Numbered from the stretch's first letter, positions 44,196 to 60,597 are shown. The stretch: 64,000 nt of DNA from Drosophila miranda (GCF_003369915.1 NC_046678.1:1798001-1862000), one strand, 5' to 3'. A program made the numbers and translations. The notes: generated by a model from the letters alone, not told the origin.

Positions 44196-44805
44196 TAAAC
44201 AAAATAATGCTCATACACCCAAATACAATACACCCAGTATAAAAGCGTCTGTAAAAAGCTCTTTTGAAGCTTTTGCTGTCGCTTTCATGAAAACATTCCT
44301 GTGAAGTTTCATAGTAGCGAGAGTTACACTGGAGCCGAATCGAATTCTATAATATCCAGATCCGCGTCATGTTGAGGGATAGTGCTGCTTGTTTTCTCCA
44401 TACAAATTGAATGTTGCTGCAACTTTTGTTCATGGAATGGTCAAGAAGAACATGTTGGTGCATGCATTTTTTCATGAATTTTTGACGATTGTCATTGGCA
44501 AATATAGCGTCGTTTCCGTTTAAACCCAGTTTCAGTTACCATGTTGCTATGAGGTCCAACGCGGAAGTGCGACTGCGCCGGGACAGAAAGATCTGGATAT
44601 ATGCAGAAACTAGTTAGTCTCTGTTCTAAAGTTAACAACACCTGTCGTATTACAGAGACCAATAGTAGGTATCCGGAATGTTATATGTATATGTATGCAT
44701 GAATAGGTATAAGGAGCTAGTGTGCTTGTGTGTATGCCAGCTTCGGGTGTGCTTCAGCCCCATTGCTAAAATATACATACAGTGTTTATAAATATTTAAT
44801 GGTAG
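44196..44805. other. Intergenic spacer
   Basis: No feature beyond TATG-type repeats. Confidence 0.4.
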
Positions 44806-45009
44806 TCATTCGATAAAATTCAAAGCACACGATCCAGTTTTGACATATTCTTTAAATTCATTCATAATATTTAATGCTTCGGGGGTTTCTTTTGTCATTA
44901 TCTCCGATTCATAATAAATTTCAGCTATTAAATATATTATGGTAACTTCGTAAATTTGTAAAAATTTCGAAATATGTACCTCAAAAATGACCCGTTCAAA
45001 ATAAAACAT
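44806..45009 (-). CDS. Small ORF or two-exon small gene, unidentified
   Basis: An open frame of 67 codons whose C-terminal part (TKETPEALNIMNEFKEYVKT) looks more protein-like than chance. A possible intron of about 70 nt (GAG then GTACAT; AATAG then CTGAAATT) would remove the AT-rich middle, giving a protein of about 47 residues. The start ATG follows an in-frame stop. I do not recognise the family and the length makes chance possible. Confidence 0.25.
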   Translation of the reverse strand: MFYFERVIFEVHISKFLQIYEVTIIYLIAEIYYESEIMTKETPEALNIMNEFKEYVKTGSCALNFIE

Positions 45010-45974
45010 TTTTATACTTAGTTGAGTAGCCTTTGTTTTCTATAACGGCTACTCAGCGCTTTGGCATTGCGACTGTTCTATTTTTGACAGAGCGCTAATC
45101 AAATAAAATTAAGTACTTGAATTAGGAAATCTTACAGAAAACTAATTCATTTTTCGGATAAAAATAAATAATATTATCACTGCTGAGGTGAGGGTTCAGT
45201 TTTCCATAACCGGTAGCGATGGATGGAATAAGCAATCTGAACATTAATCGCAGGATTAGTCAAGCGCAATCCAACTTGTATTATCTGATTGCCCAACATA
45301 GACCAACATGTACATACATACATACATACATACATATGTACATATGTGGCAATTTAAATGCCAGATGTAACTGATTCCGGATATAATAGCCCCAAGTTGT
45401 ATAAGTGGAATAGTTTGGGTCGAAAGAGCCATTGAGGCTCCAGTCGATTGAGGAGAACAATCGAGTCCAGAAGGAGTTGAAACAAGGTTAACGCAGGCAC
45501 TTAAGTCGTTTTCATTTCACGACAACGGTGCATAGATAATGAAAGGAATAGTTGGAAATACTCTGTAGATACTCCGGAAAGCATAGACAAGAACTGATGC
45601 TTTAGATGCTTATATTTCTCCTGATGGAAAATACAGAATTACGTCGTCAAGTGAACAGAGTAAAGAAATCAAATTAATGAATTCCAGAATTGATGGGGCC
45701 GAACATTATTTTGCGCAGAGTGGTATTTTAGGGACAACAAATTGCCAAAGTTCTTCTGACTTAATAAGGAAAAGTTCAATCATTCATATAGATGCGACTT
45801 TGAAAGACCAGGTGAGAGCAAATCCATTTGAAAATGTTATCGCTGACTAGCTTTTTTTACAGATACGAAAAACATCTCTGGGGAGACTAAAATGATCACT
45901 CTGAGAACTGAAATTAACAAATTAAAGGCAAGCAATCTGAACAAAATTTATTAGACATTACTTGTCTTAGTAGT

Positions 45975-46011
45975 TATATAATATATTTATATATATATAT
46001 ATATATATATA
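45975..46011. repeat. TA microsatellite
   Basis: (TA)n tract of about 35 bp. Confidence 0.85.
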
Positions 46012-49000
46012 GTGTGACCTGATGTGCATTATGTGGGATCAGTTATCTGTATGTGTATATAAAAAAGCGTATTTTCCAAAGTGTTCTTAGTGCTATCGCA
46101 GATACATATATGTGGCATTTTTTCGTTGTTAGATTTGAACTTAGGGCTTATTGTTCGATTTCTTAGTTTAAAAATTTCGAGAGTGTCGGTGTGACTGCAA
46201 GTAAGAAAAGGACTAAGCAATGCAATATAAGCAACAGAAAGGTTGCATATGTACTCGTATTTGTGCGCAACAACAGATATTTTGAGAGAAATATCTTAAA
46301 TATCTTAAAAATTTTTGGAGGCTGCTGCTCGGAACAATAAGTTCAAAAGTCCATAGTAAGCGGTTTGTTTTCGCTTCGAGTTAGACCTGATAGTGTAAAT
46401 TGGTTCTTCTTTAAAATAACTTCACCAATTTAGAAGTATGTATTGATGCTGGAAGTATAAATATTTACACACATACGTCGCGTAGTCCGGGTTTGTGTTC
46501 AATGCATCTTTCTCTCTTCAATTTACAATACTGCTGTGGGGTTGCGGGTGTGACTTTGGTTTGCGGTTTGTCAAGTGACCCCCACTCACTCCCTAAAGGA
46601 CCACTTGAATGATTACCGCACATAAATGGAGTTTCACTTTAGTTTGAGATTTTCACGTAGGTTGTATGTGCACTTTAATTTGTATGATCCCTTTGGCCAT
46701 ACTTATAAATAGCTGGAAAAGTTTCGACTGAACTGAGGATGTCTTTCTAACAGGTTTAGGTTTATTGGGTAGTAAACTGAATCTGAGCCCAATTAAATAC
46801 CGATGTTTGGCCAACAATGCCTGGATTTGTAGTCCAGGGTTAGGGTCGTCCTGGTATTGTTTATACTATAATTAAAAGTCGACAGACCTGAAAACGCGCA
46901 CGTATACAAATACATATGCATGTATGCATATGTATATGAATTTAATTTCGAAGAGCCCTGCTGCATATCCTTGCAACTTCTACTTATTGTTATTCGTTCG
47001 TTGTTTTGGGCAGATCGAACATTTTGATCTTCCCTGGCACAGCGTGTGGCAAAGTCAGCGTGCCTTCGCCTGAGGAAACTTTAAAACTCTCTTGATCACC
47101 ATCTCAGCAGACCTCGCAATGGCAATGGGCAATCCAACCCCCAGCGCCGAAGCGGTGACGTCTGAGAGCTGCTATCGATTCTCGTGTGAAAACATGCAAT
47201 TATGGTTTTATTTGTACTATTTTTCGAGAGTTTGCATGTACACGGTTTTTTTGTTGTGAAATGCTTGGTTATGTCAGCGCAAGGCAACGATCAGTCTTCG
47301 AGGCCCAACTGTTTTGAGGGGTTGTAGATTTTCATATAGTATGTACATATGTAAGTACATATGTTCATTATTAGCGCAAAGTAAATGGCTAAAGCTTCGA
47401 TCATTGATATAAATTGAGCAGGCACGGCCCGATCCTAAGCATGTTTTCATACCCTTTCAGGGTTGAAAATTGTATGTGCATACACACATATACACATATA
47501 TTCTCGATCAGCACTATAATTCTAATAAGTCTTTGCACTTGATATTTTTTTTCTGAACCGTGTCTTATATCCGTACTTCACATTTCGTATATTTGGTTTA
47601 ATAATAAAATATGATAATTTCAATGAGTGAAGAAAAATTTAGCTTTTCTATTTATTCCACTCAGTTGGTCTCTTAAATACGAAACTTACTCATTTCATTT
47701 CATTCTTATCTTCAGCAGTTATCTACTCCATCCCACAAGATAGATCCCAAACCCCTTTGTGTATATCCATTCCTCTTTCAGGAATTTTCGAGCATTATGC
47801 CAAGCCACTTGTTAGCATGCTGCTTGTTGTTCTTATTACTGTTAAAGTTTGCGCCCTTATGGACGAGCTCGGCAGAGCGGAGATAAATTGCGGGGTCACG
47901 AGAGGGTGGGCGAGTGGTGTGGAGTGGGGTGGTGGCACTGTAAAATTTGATTCTAATCCGCTGATAATATTTTCAGACTTTCAGAATTTTGATATTTCGC
48001 TCGGTTGAATTTAATGCGATTTAATCATGCCTTCTATAGAGGGTGTATGCGTATTTGAGTGCGACAGCGCGATAGGGTAACAAATAATATTTGGACATGT
48101 TAAATGCTATTCTCTGAGAGGAGGAGAAAAATGCTTCTCCTCTGCTTTTGTATCTGTCTGTGTTGCCACATCATTTCAACATAATATAATACCTGATTGC
48201 AATGGTATACGAATGCAGGAAAACATTATATTACATATATAATTCCTGTAAAATATCATGTTTTGAATTACTGTATAAACTGATGAAATAAGTCTCGCAA
48301 AAATGTGTATCCATAACGAAGCGAGTCTTAGATCGAGTCTTCATGCCAGATTGTAACAACTTCCTTAATGGCTAAAATAATTCTTCATGATAATGCATTT
48401 TTTGATTTTTCGTATCTTCAAAATTGTGTGAGAAGAAGCGTAGGCAAAATTCGAAACAATTATGATTAACTGTTACATCACAGGATATCTTTTCGTCTCT
48501 GATAGCTAAACGGTAGCCGAGACAAACCGATGGACATGAATATATCAACTCGATTTGATGAAGAATACATGTACAATGTACATATTATGTATGCTTTATG
48601 GGTCGTAATATATCATATTAGAGTTATATTACATTGATCGATATAGTGATTATAGAGAGAACAAATCAAAAATAGGATACAGATATAGCAGATATTTTCG
48701 CGTAATCTTCAATCCGCCTGCTAGAATGTGTTTTCAATTCCATAAAGAGAGTCCAATAGATTTGACCATTATACTTCCAATGTACTTCCGAGCCAAGTGA
48801 TCCAACTGGATCAAATACTAGATCGCTAAGGACAAGTGTTTTTTTCATAGCCAACAGACAATAGTTAAAATTTATGAATTCATTAAAATACATACCTATG
48901 TATGTATTTTATGTATGAGACAAGATCAATAAACGTTGTTGGCTGTATTTTGATGAGTCTGTAAGCAGGCAATATAAACCCCACTTTCAATCCTTTGAAA

Positions 49001-50306
49001 GCAGCATGGTTCCTTTTAATTACGTATGAATCCTCGACTGGCAAACTGCAGCCCTACGCATCCTGACCTTCCCATTTACCCCCTCGCCGTCTTCTACCAC
49101 GCTTTTCTTTTGTACGTTGGCCACATTGGGGTTGGGTTGGACGGTGGTGTTGGTCTCTTGTTAAGTGATAGTCGTCGTCAGGCTGTTGGCAGCGTGTGGG
49201 AGGTGCGGCCGCGGGATGCTCATAATAATTGAAGCATATTCACAGTGGTTGCCTCTTCCAGAGATGGGCGTGCGGACGGAAAGCTGCACATCACATCTAC
49301 CCCGCTCACACAAAAACACATACCACACTAGACCACACCCACATACACATTTTCCGTTCCCCCATTGCTTCGAGCCCGCATGCTTCACGTTGTTTGTATT
49401 TGGTTGGATGGTCAAATGCTTGGCTGGACATAGCTGATTCTGGCTCGGGCTCTGGGTCTGAGCCTGAGTCTGGTGCTGCTTTAATTGTTTAATGGCTCGT
49501 TACTTGAATTCCCAGTGGGGGGGACCAATGGTGCGACGGTGCTAACTGGGATTTTCAAGTGCGATAATTGTAGCGTTTTATTATGGATTAAGCAAATTTT
49601 CTGTAAATTATATCTCACGGACGACGAGAATGTGGATCCGAAGAGAGGGGATGGGATGTATATGCGTATACGAGTATAATGCATCATAAAGTAGTTGCAC
49701 TTCGTGATTCCTGAATTAAAACTACTATCTTGATAAAAAAAAATTCAGCAAACGGCAGTTAAAAGCTTTTTTTTTATAGATTAGCTACATTTGATTTAGG
49801 TTGAATATTTTTAATAATTTTATAATTATTGTACATGAAAACATTCAAATCCTGCAAAGATTTCAAAACAAAATCCTACGTACTATCTTCAACCAAAACT
49901 TTGAGCAGACTGCACCCATTCCATTTCGTTGTGCGCCCTAAAAACACTAAATAGCCTTATTGAAAACTTACTACTTTCATATTCAGCTATGTATAAAAAT
50001 ATTGGTTTTTGTATGCTTACTAAACTGTAGTACATATGTATGTACTATATTTAACACTTCACTAGTATAATACCACCGTATAAACCATATTACTTCTCTT
50101 GGAGGTAAACCAATATTTTTCAGTTCCCTGTTCATAACTTATACAAAATGTGAAATCTGTATCTATCCGCACTTCGAGCTCAGCAGATGCTGTTGTACCT
50201 CCCAAAATCTAACAACTCGGATATGGTTATAGTCGTAGACATTGTTAATTCAACTTTAACATGCGCCATTCTCCTTCTCCATTCTAGAGTCCGTGTCATG
50301 CTGCCA

Positions 50307-50331
50307 GTGTGTGGGTGTGTGTGTGTGTGTC
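50307..50331. repeat. GT microsatellite
   Basis: GTGTGGGTGTGTGTGTGTGT tract. Confidence 0.85.
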
Positions 50332-52247
50332 TATCCCGGCAACAGTTGCGTTGCTCTAGTGCTTAGTAGAAAAAATAAAATATAAAAAAATAGCGTCGTT
50401 CCGCTTATCGCCTGCACGCAAGACTTCACACGGAGAAGAAAAGGAGTGGAAAATGGGCGTCTTGTGATATCAGTAAGGCGCACGCTGCCAGGGGCCAGGG
50501 AAACAAAACGGAAAGTGACAAGAGTTGGTCATGCCAACCGCCTTTACTCTACCAATATCAATATGCGAATATGAAAGCAGGAAACTCTTTAAATATAGAT
50601 TTCAGCAGACGAATAATTGGTGAATTAAAGCTAGTTTTCATTAACGTTAATCCATAAAATCGCGGAAGTCCGAAGTGATCGGTAAGGACCTACCCCATCA
50701 AATGATTATTTAAAACGAATGCTCTTATTGTTTATTTTGCCCCGAGAGCTGAGATTTTTGATTACATTTGTATGTAAACGACAAGCAACAAGATATATGC
50801 AAGTTGAAATGCTTTCTTACCGCATCAAGAATCCACGCAAAAACGCGTGCACATACATATCAGTACACGTCTAATTTCGCATAGGTTGTCAGAGCTAAAG
50901 GATTTACTCTCAACAGTAGGCAGGCTGTGGGGTGTGGCTATTCATAGGTTATGTCAAGACGCAGTGCAGCTGCCGCACTGTTGCTCCGTGAATTCGGAGC
51001 TCGTGCAGGAGCGTGCGCTTCCTTCCATATCCTTTGGCTGCGCATATGTACGTACCAACAGTATCTGCTGAGATTATTAAGATCTCACTTATTAATATTG
51101 GTTCAAACTCCGGGGAGGCGGACTTGGACTCAGCTAGACTCTCCCATACTCCTTCACCGATAGAAATAGAAGCAGTGCTCAAACGCTAAGGCAGAGCGGA
51201 AAACTTTTCAAAGCACGAGGATGTACCGTGTCGCTGGCACGTGGCACATCGCAATTGCGCTCCAGCTCCAGTACTGAAGTTAGCCTGAACTTAATGTGCA
51301 GATTGCAGGACTGTTTTCTACTTCCTGCCGAGGGATTTACTTTCAGTCGCTCCCATACAATACAATAAGAAATTTCGCAACTTCCACCCCCGCACCGTAC
51401 AGAGTTTTTGATCTAATCTGCGCATATTAAAATCGCAAATATTGTAAAAGCCATCTGGCTAGGATCGGTCTTTATACAGATAAAGTATTCTTTAGACGGT
51501 AATAACTTTTATCCGATCGATTCTCAAGCTGTCGATCATCACACCAGGTTATCAAAACTTTAGCAAAATTAAAATATGTAAGAAGTACGGTTTTCCCGAA
51601 AGCTACATAGTAGTATATCGAATATATATAAGTACGTAGAGAGTAGCAATTAGATATTGATGTGAAAACATACACTTTAAGAGGGGATAAACCAAACGAG
51701 TATGTGTGTTTGTACTAAGTACAAATCATTGCTAATGAATGGGAAATAATAGCATTAGGTAAACAAAATAAATAGTAACGTAGTTACTGAATGTTTGGTC
51801 AGACTATATCCGGGTCATATGTTTTCTAATTTGGGCTTGTTATGGTATTATTATTATTTTTTTTTTTTACTGATTTTGTGTGTGCTCTCGAGGAAGAACT
51901 TTGTAAACATTCCACGCATATTTTCGAAATGAGTACACTTTCATCATTCAGTGAGCACTCTGGCCGTCTCTTTCTATCCAGCAAAAACTGGCCAAACCCA
52001 AACGCGAAAACAGGACCAACGATTATTAAATTCCAGCCTCCTCACATGAGGCTGCTGTGGGTGTGACCATGTTCAGACTTGTCGACATTTTGCAAAACAA
52101 CCGCACGCCCACGCCCACGCCCCTTGAAGATTGAGCGCGGCGTGCCGTGCATGAGCTTGCCGTGTCTGCAGCGGAAACGTGCGGGTAGTTAATGGAAGAG
52201 TGTAGCGGTTATTGTATCGGAATGAAATGAAACAATTCGATTGGGCG

Positions 52248-52296
52248 CTGCCACTGCCACTGCCAGTGCCTCTGCCACTGCCACTGCCACTGCCAC
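52248..52296. repeat. TGCCAC hexanucleotide repeat
   Basis: About eight imperfect TGCCAC units in tandem. It is 1.3 kb upstream of the first ey coding exon and not in a supported reading frame. Confidence 0.9.
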
Positions 52297-53640
52297 GATT
52301 TTCCTGTTTGTTCGGAATATTCAAATTCTATCAGATGTTCTGGGCGGTGGGTGTAAATATGTAAATATACGAGTAAAATTATAGATACATAAGTACCGCT
52401 TACCATGAAAAGATTAAAGTCAACAACGGATGGGCTTTTGGTAGCCTTCCTCGGGCTAAAGTTTTCGTTTCGATTTTACGTCCTTTACATATCCCTACAC
52501 CACCTAGGTGATGCTAAAACGAGTTTTAAAGGTTGGAAATTGTTTAATCATTTCAAAATAAATTCCTTCATATTTAATATGCATGTACATTGTCGCATTC
52601 GTGTGTATAGTACATTTTCAATTATTTGACTGCAAGTCTGCAGACTATTCATTTTCAACCCCCGGGCTCCGGCCGCGATTTCTGCACTCCTCACACAAAA
52701 GCATGTTTCAAGCCTGCAAGAGCGGGATAGCTCGTGTGCCATCTCGAGCCAACCACATTGATTCCATGTGGCAAGTGGTGGTGCGTGAACCGGCTTTACG
52801 AACCAATCAAATCAGAGGAGCCTTCCTACCACGGCACAAATTAGCACAGGAGGAGAGGAGAAGCCGTCTAGTCGGTTAATGGTACACAACCAAGCAGTTG
52901 CATTCTTATTGTGACCCGCGTAGCAAAGGTAACTATAGAGCGGCGCGGCCCGGTCTGTTGTTAGATGCTCCAGGCTACGAATCGTTAATGAGAGCCTAAT
53001 CGGCATTGTAACGCAAACGTCGGTATCGGAATCGGTACTGGTATTGGTACTGCTACTGCTACTGTTATTAGAAGTAAGCTAAAGTATCGCGTAGTGTTAT
53101 TTCTCCAAGTGGAGCAGCAACCGAGATTCCCCTACATATTTATGTAAATAAGTTTATCTAAGTTTATCGCGTTCCGTTCCGTTCACGTTCACTTGTAATA
53201 ATTAACAAATATTCCGCGCATTGCGCAAAGTGAAAATGTGCAAAAGTGTTGGCCAATACATATGTGGAATTGAAAGCGGCAAATACGAAATGAACAAGTG
53301 AATTAAAACAAAGGCGGATGCTCAGCTTCATTTATGTTTGTGCAGTTCGAGTCCCCATGACATCGCCAACAAAAGGGATCCCCCTTCAATTCACAGTTAA
53401 CATCTGCACAGATTCTTGAGCTTAGTCTGTTTCCCGCGGTGTGGACGCAGCGTGAGCGTGAAGTCAAAAGTCGGCAAACTGCGCTATTCTCGAAAAATTT
53501 CTGTGTAGGCATTTTAAATGTGAGCATTGGCACATGCATACATACCTGTGTATGTATTGTATGTACATCTGATTACATCACATTCAGTGGAATCAATAAA
53601 GCGTCAAACCCCACATCCATCTACATATCCAGAATCAATT

Positions 53641-53749
53641 ATGTTTACGTTGCAACCAACACCGACGGCCATCAGTACTGTAGTGCCCCCATGGTCTGCG
53701 GGAACGCTCATTGAGCGCCTACCATCTCTCGAGGAAATGGCTCACAAGG
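53641..53749 (+). CDS. ey: Eyeless, first coding exon
   Basis: ATG at 53641 begins MFTLQPTPTAISTVVPPWSA, the N terminus of fly Eyeless, and continues GTLIERLPSLEEMAHK, ending at donor GTAAGC after one base of a Gly codon (phase 1). Spliced to 57566 it gives [14 protein letters not shown], the short isoform. Spliced to 54333 it gives the long isoform. The 5' end of the exon was not determined. Ey is the Pax6-type transcription factor that starts eye development. Confidence 0.95.
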
Positions 53750-54332
53750 GTAAGCATAATTGGTAATTGGCTTCGGACACTTTACACGGTCAAGTCAAGT
53801 TACAGGAGCCTTGCGGGTCCGTGCCTAACCTCCGAACCGACCCGAACCGAACCGAACCTAGGTTCATGTATGCAATCTCATTCCCATTCTGATGATTTGA
53901 AATTATTGTTTCGATTTCCTACATCGGTTGAATACAACGGTCATCACCATCTGATACAGTACATAGTCTGCTGCTTAGTCCGACATATGTATGTACATAC
54001 ATGCATACATACCATAAAAATAAAAATAGACGGTCGGCCTAAAAAAAGCGTTTTTAGTGATAATCAAATAATTATACTTATTCATTGTGGCATTGTGCAT
54101 ATAGTACTCGTATTGTACTCAAATTTGTACAAAACAACAGCCCTAGACGTTTTCGGCATGAGAATTATAAGTTCATGTGTACCTATAGTGTATTTGGACG
54201 GAGGACTCAAAAACATATGTACATAGTTGATTACTTAGGATCGTAACTATCATCTGAATAACATTCCAATAACTAGCTTATAGTAACTTGTTTATGTGAA
54301 TATTTTTCCTTTGCTCTGCTCTTCTTTTATAG
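53750..54332 (+). other. Eyeless intron
   Basis: Intron between the first coding exon and the cassette exon. CATACATA repeats, no ORF of interest. Confidence 0.85.
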
Positions 54333-54512
54333 ACAATGTGATTGCGATGAGAAATCTGCCTTGTTTAAGTTCCGCAAGTGGTAGTGGACTAGGCGGTATT
54401 GGTGGAAAATCTGCTACTGCGATGGAAGCCGTGGATGCGACCACAGGGGCGCAACCCCATTCGACATCGTCGTATTTTACCACAACTTACTACCACTTAA
54501 CTGATGACGAAT
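54333..54512 (+). CDS. ey: Eyeless cassette exon (long isoform)
   Basis: 180 bp (60 codons), phase 1 at both ends, between acceptor TTTTATAG and donor GTATGT. Reads DNVIAMRNLPCLSSASGSGL then GGIGGKSATAMEAVDATTGA, QPHSTSSYF and YYHLTDDE, with the last base completing Cys before HSGVNQL. This corresponds to the 60-residue insertion that separates the two main D. melanogaster Ey isoforms (838 and 898 residues, from memory). It sits at the N-terminal edge of the paired domain, so inclusion could tune DNA binding. An internal Met (54347) could also serve as a start; an AUG-UGA pair lies just upstream at 54336-54341. Confidence 0.9.
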
Positions 54513-55565
54513 GTATGTTTCCGGCTCCAACTCCATAACCGTACACCATTTCCACCTAGCCCCCCATCGCACACCAATTCAAATCCACATTCCCCATTAC
54601 ACTTCCTTTTCAATTATTTAAATTTACACAGCAGCAGGAGAAGGAGCAGGAGCAGAAGTTAAGCTAAGCTCTATGCCTTTGCTGGTTAACCAGATTTTGG
54701 CGCGTGGACTCTTAACGCGTATGTGTATGTGGAAGGCTCATATGTGGGATGGATGTCTTTAATTTTGAGTAACATCATGAGGTACTGAATTAGATACAGA
54801 TTTAGATACAGATACAGATAAGTAGGTAAAGAGAGGCAGCTGCATGTGCATATGTACATAGGAGTAGATGCTGATACAAAGGCAGAGCTAATTAAATAGC
54901 ATAGTTCAAAGTCAAGATGAGGAACTGGAGTGGACTCTGTTCCATGTAAACTTATTTAATCGATTGAATAGTTCAAACTCTGAGAATGAGTTGCAATATG
55001 CAGGAAATAACACTTATAATTGAGACATTTCATCAACTAAAGGGATTACTTATACAACTTTATAAATGGCATGATAAAATTGTCATTGGTGTGAAAATTG
55101 CCAAATATCCCATGGCTACGGTCATTGTTTCATAGGTGACTTGGAAACGAAACGGGCACATGCTGCCAATTATAGACCACAATGGCGAGAGCTGATCAAA
55201 GTGAATAGTTAGGAACGCGATGAGGATCTATATCGGCTTTTAAGACGATGACGAGCGCACAGCAATACTCGTAGTAGCTGGGCTGCATTCATCAGTGATG
55301 GTGATGTCCTGCTGGATCCTATCCCATCCCTATCCCGCCGAGCTGTTAAGTACTCTCAGTTGGGTCTACGCTATTGTTGTGTTGTGAATCAATACAATCA
55401 TTTTCCACCTTTAATGATCTTGAAGTGTGTATTCGTGTTCGACGACCGTTTCGTGTCATGTCGTTACAAATGAAAACAATTATTGATGTTGAAAGCCGAA
55501 GTCGAATAAAAACAAACAAAAGCCTTGGCATTTTGTTCTACTCATGTCGGACACACACTCGTATT

Positions 55566-55601
55566 CACACACTCACACACTCACACACTCACAACACACA
55601 A
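55566..55601. repeat. CACACT microsatellite
   Basis: Tandem CACACACT units in the ey intron. Confidence 0.85.
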
Positions 55602-55660
55602 ACATAGTACCAAATGAGCCTCTTTAGCGGCTGTCGGATTCGGGCCCGGATCCGAGGCCT

Positions 55661-55700
55661 TCTGCTACTGCTGCTGCTGCTGCTCCTGCTCCTGACCCTG
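55661..55700. repeat. CTG/CTC trinucleotide repeat
   Basis: CTGCTACTGCTGCTGCTGCT followed by CTC units. An open frame across it (55614-55868) has no support as a gene. Confidence 0.8.
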
Positions 55701-57516
55701 TCCATTCTTTTGCGACAAGGGGAAGTCTCCCTAATCGGTCCAGAGTCCCCTAGAGAGTACTGGTCTGCAAACTATTGGTCTGGTCTGCCATTGTTTTGTT
55801 TGCCGACTGATTTGTGTTGCAATTACATTGTTAATCCCATTGGCAAGATTTTCTCGGCTATTGTGTAGCTTGTCACTTTGGTAATTCATATTTTTTACAT
55901 TCATTGCACACACGGCTGATGCAGCAGAGGTTTCTATTTTTGGAAAATACTCTTAACTAAAACGTTTCGTTTGATTAAATTTGCATAGTGTATCTCAAGT
56001 TTTTACGTGAATAACATACAAACAATTTCCAGGCTAAAATATAATTTAAAAATAAACATATATTATAATATCACCTCACTATTAATTCTGTGCAGTATGT
56101 ATTTTATTGTCGATGTTAAAAAATAGACTTATGTTTGCATTTTGAAGTGGCAGACGACAGCCGATAAAGCATCCTCCGTGTGCACTTAAACCGCTTAGAG
56201 TTTTCCCACGAATTCACTCTAATCTTCGACATGGGTTCGTCGTCGGTAGTCCGTAGGGTAGGGTACATTGCTCCACAAAATGACCCACAGTCAATACACA
56301 GGAAAGTGGTCTTTTAGAAGGGGAAAAATGGGGATTGTAACATTTAAATCGTATAAAGAGTTTCTTAAAGACATCGAAATTTTATTGAAGATCGATACAG
56401 CGGTGCTTATCGGTTATCTATCAAACATAAATAGGTATATTTTTATGTATATAAAGGTACAATACAATATGCATATAGTCGTAAAAGAAACAAGAAAGGC
56501 TCTCGGATTAGCCCCTTGTCAATTTTTAGCCTGCTGTCCTTCTTACTCGACCAGCCCAGCTATGCCATGCATTTACTGCTTGGCTGGTTTCGTTTCTTTC
56601 GTTACCAATAAAGTAGTAAATTGATACGCAGATTTAGGGGATTTTCTATCAATCAGTACTCGGAAATTTGTTTGAAATCCATTCTTATGCTTGGCTTGAA
56701 CCCCAAGTGGGACCTTTTTTTGCCTTTTGATTTTTATTTTGTTGCTTTTTGGGTGTATGCATATTCTTGCCTTGTCTCAGGTCTTCACAAAGGGTTGTCC
56801 TCGTTCAAAATAAATTGTCAAAACTGAAGAATCCAGGCCATCGAATACAAATTGAGATGCTAAAAACCGATATATTGGCACAAAAAGTTTTTGAAGTGCT
56901 TTAGCATTCAGGTGAACCCGACGTCCGAGTATGTTGACGTTTTCTAAAGTGTGCCAAACCGAATTATCTGCTTCATTGCCATATTATCTGCATCATACTT
57001 TACATATGTACATATGTATATACATACGGCCATATCTAAGCGTCGCATCCGCTTGCGGGCAACGGCGGAAAGGAAAGAAAGTTGCCTTCGTAGGTCGAGG
57101 CTAGGAGGTCGTTAGTTAGTTATACATGCGACACTTGGGTTTAAGTTAATAGACATAGACAAGGGTATGCGGAGCATGGACTATAGATATGTCACTATAT
57201 ATAGGTAAAATTCTTTTTCACATATACATAAATATGTACTTATATAAAATATATAGTACACATTACTGTACAACCTGTGAAGTTACGAATTAAGTTATGA
57301 TTTCGTGTAGTACGAAACTGACAGAAGATGAAAAGTAGAAATATTATCAAACATCAACATGTGTGTAGAAGCACCTGGATCTACGTCTAAATAAACAGTA
57401 TGTGATTTGATTAGGCTGTAAACTGCAGCAGAGTTCAAATTAATTAAAGGCTTGTATTCGTTGTGGTCCGTGATGGTCTGCTCCGTGGATTGGTGTGCGG
57501 TCCTTCAGTTCTTTAA

Positions 57517-59939
<2,423 letters not shown>

Positions 59940-60597
59940 GTTTCATCGATAAATCGAGTATTAAGAAACTTGGCGGCACAAAAGGAGCAACAAAATTCCG
60001 GAACGAGTAATTCAAGTACAAACACTAGCACCAGCGCCAATCCTACAGTAAATGTAAATGGTACTGCTACCAGTGCGCAGAGCCAGAGTGGAACTAGAAC
60101 CACACTGAGCTCGGGAGGCGATTTGATGCAAACAGCCACGCCTTTAAACTCTTCCGAAAGCGGCGGAGCCAGCAATTCTGGCGAAGGCAGCGAACAGGAG
60201 TCTATTTATGAAAAGCTCCGTCTCCTCAATACTCAGCATGCAGGTGGATCGTTGGATCCAGCCATAGCCATCTCGTCACCGAACCATTTTGGAACCAATC
60301 CCCATTCCAGTCATCCCCAGCTGGTGCACAGCCAACAGCACCAACAGGCATCGCAGCTTCAACAGGCAAGCTGGCCTCCACGCCATTATTCAACTGGATC
60401 TTGGTACACCTCCCCTCTAAACGGCAGTGAAATACCGATCCCAGTGTCATCCGGCTCCGGTATGACTTCAGTGGCTGTATATGCCCCAGGTTCAACGACA
60501 TCTCAGCCCTTGAGTCCACCCAATTTAGCCGGCGGTGGGAACCACAACCACTTGAGCAACTGCCCCATGACCACTGACGACATTCTTCTAAAAAAAG
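59940..60597 (+). CDS. ey: Eyeless, end of paired domain and linker exon
   Basis: Acceptor CACTTTAG, then VSSINRVLRNLAAQKEQQ, the last paired-domain helix. A Ser/Gly/Asn/Thr-rich linker follows with DLMQTATPLNSSESGGASNS, EKLRLLNTQHAGG and a His/Gln-rich tract with SWPPRHYSTGSW; it ends DDILLKKG at donor GTGAGC (phase 1). The linker is much more diverged from D. melanogaster than the paired domain. It leads to the homeodomain exons, which are outside the window. Confidence 0.93.

Larger units (their letters stand above)
45010..53640 (+). other. Upstream region of eyeless
   Basis: About 8.6 kb with no supported coding exon. By position it should contain the non-coding ey 5' exon(s), promoter and part of the control region. 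Sequence is AT-rich with CATATGTA runs and simple repeats at 45975-46011, 50307-50331 and 52248-52296. A relatively GC-richer block lies at 49030-49480. No regulatory site can be named with confidence. Confidence 0.5.

Noticed and set aside
49026..49492. Overlapping frames in a GC-richer block upstream of ey
   Set aside because: No domain, poor start context and all frames open by composition only.
55614..55868. Leu-rich ORF over the CTG/CTC repeat in the ey intron
   Set aside because: The apparent hydrophobic segment is a translation of the trinucleotide repeat. It lies in an intron and has no splice support.
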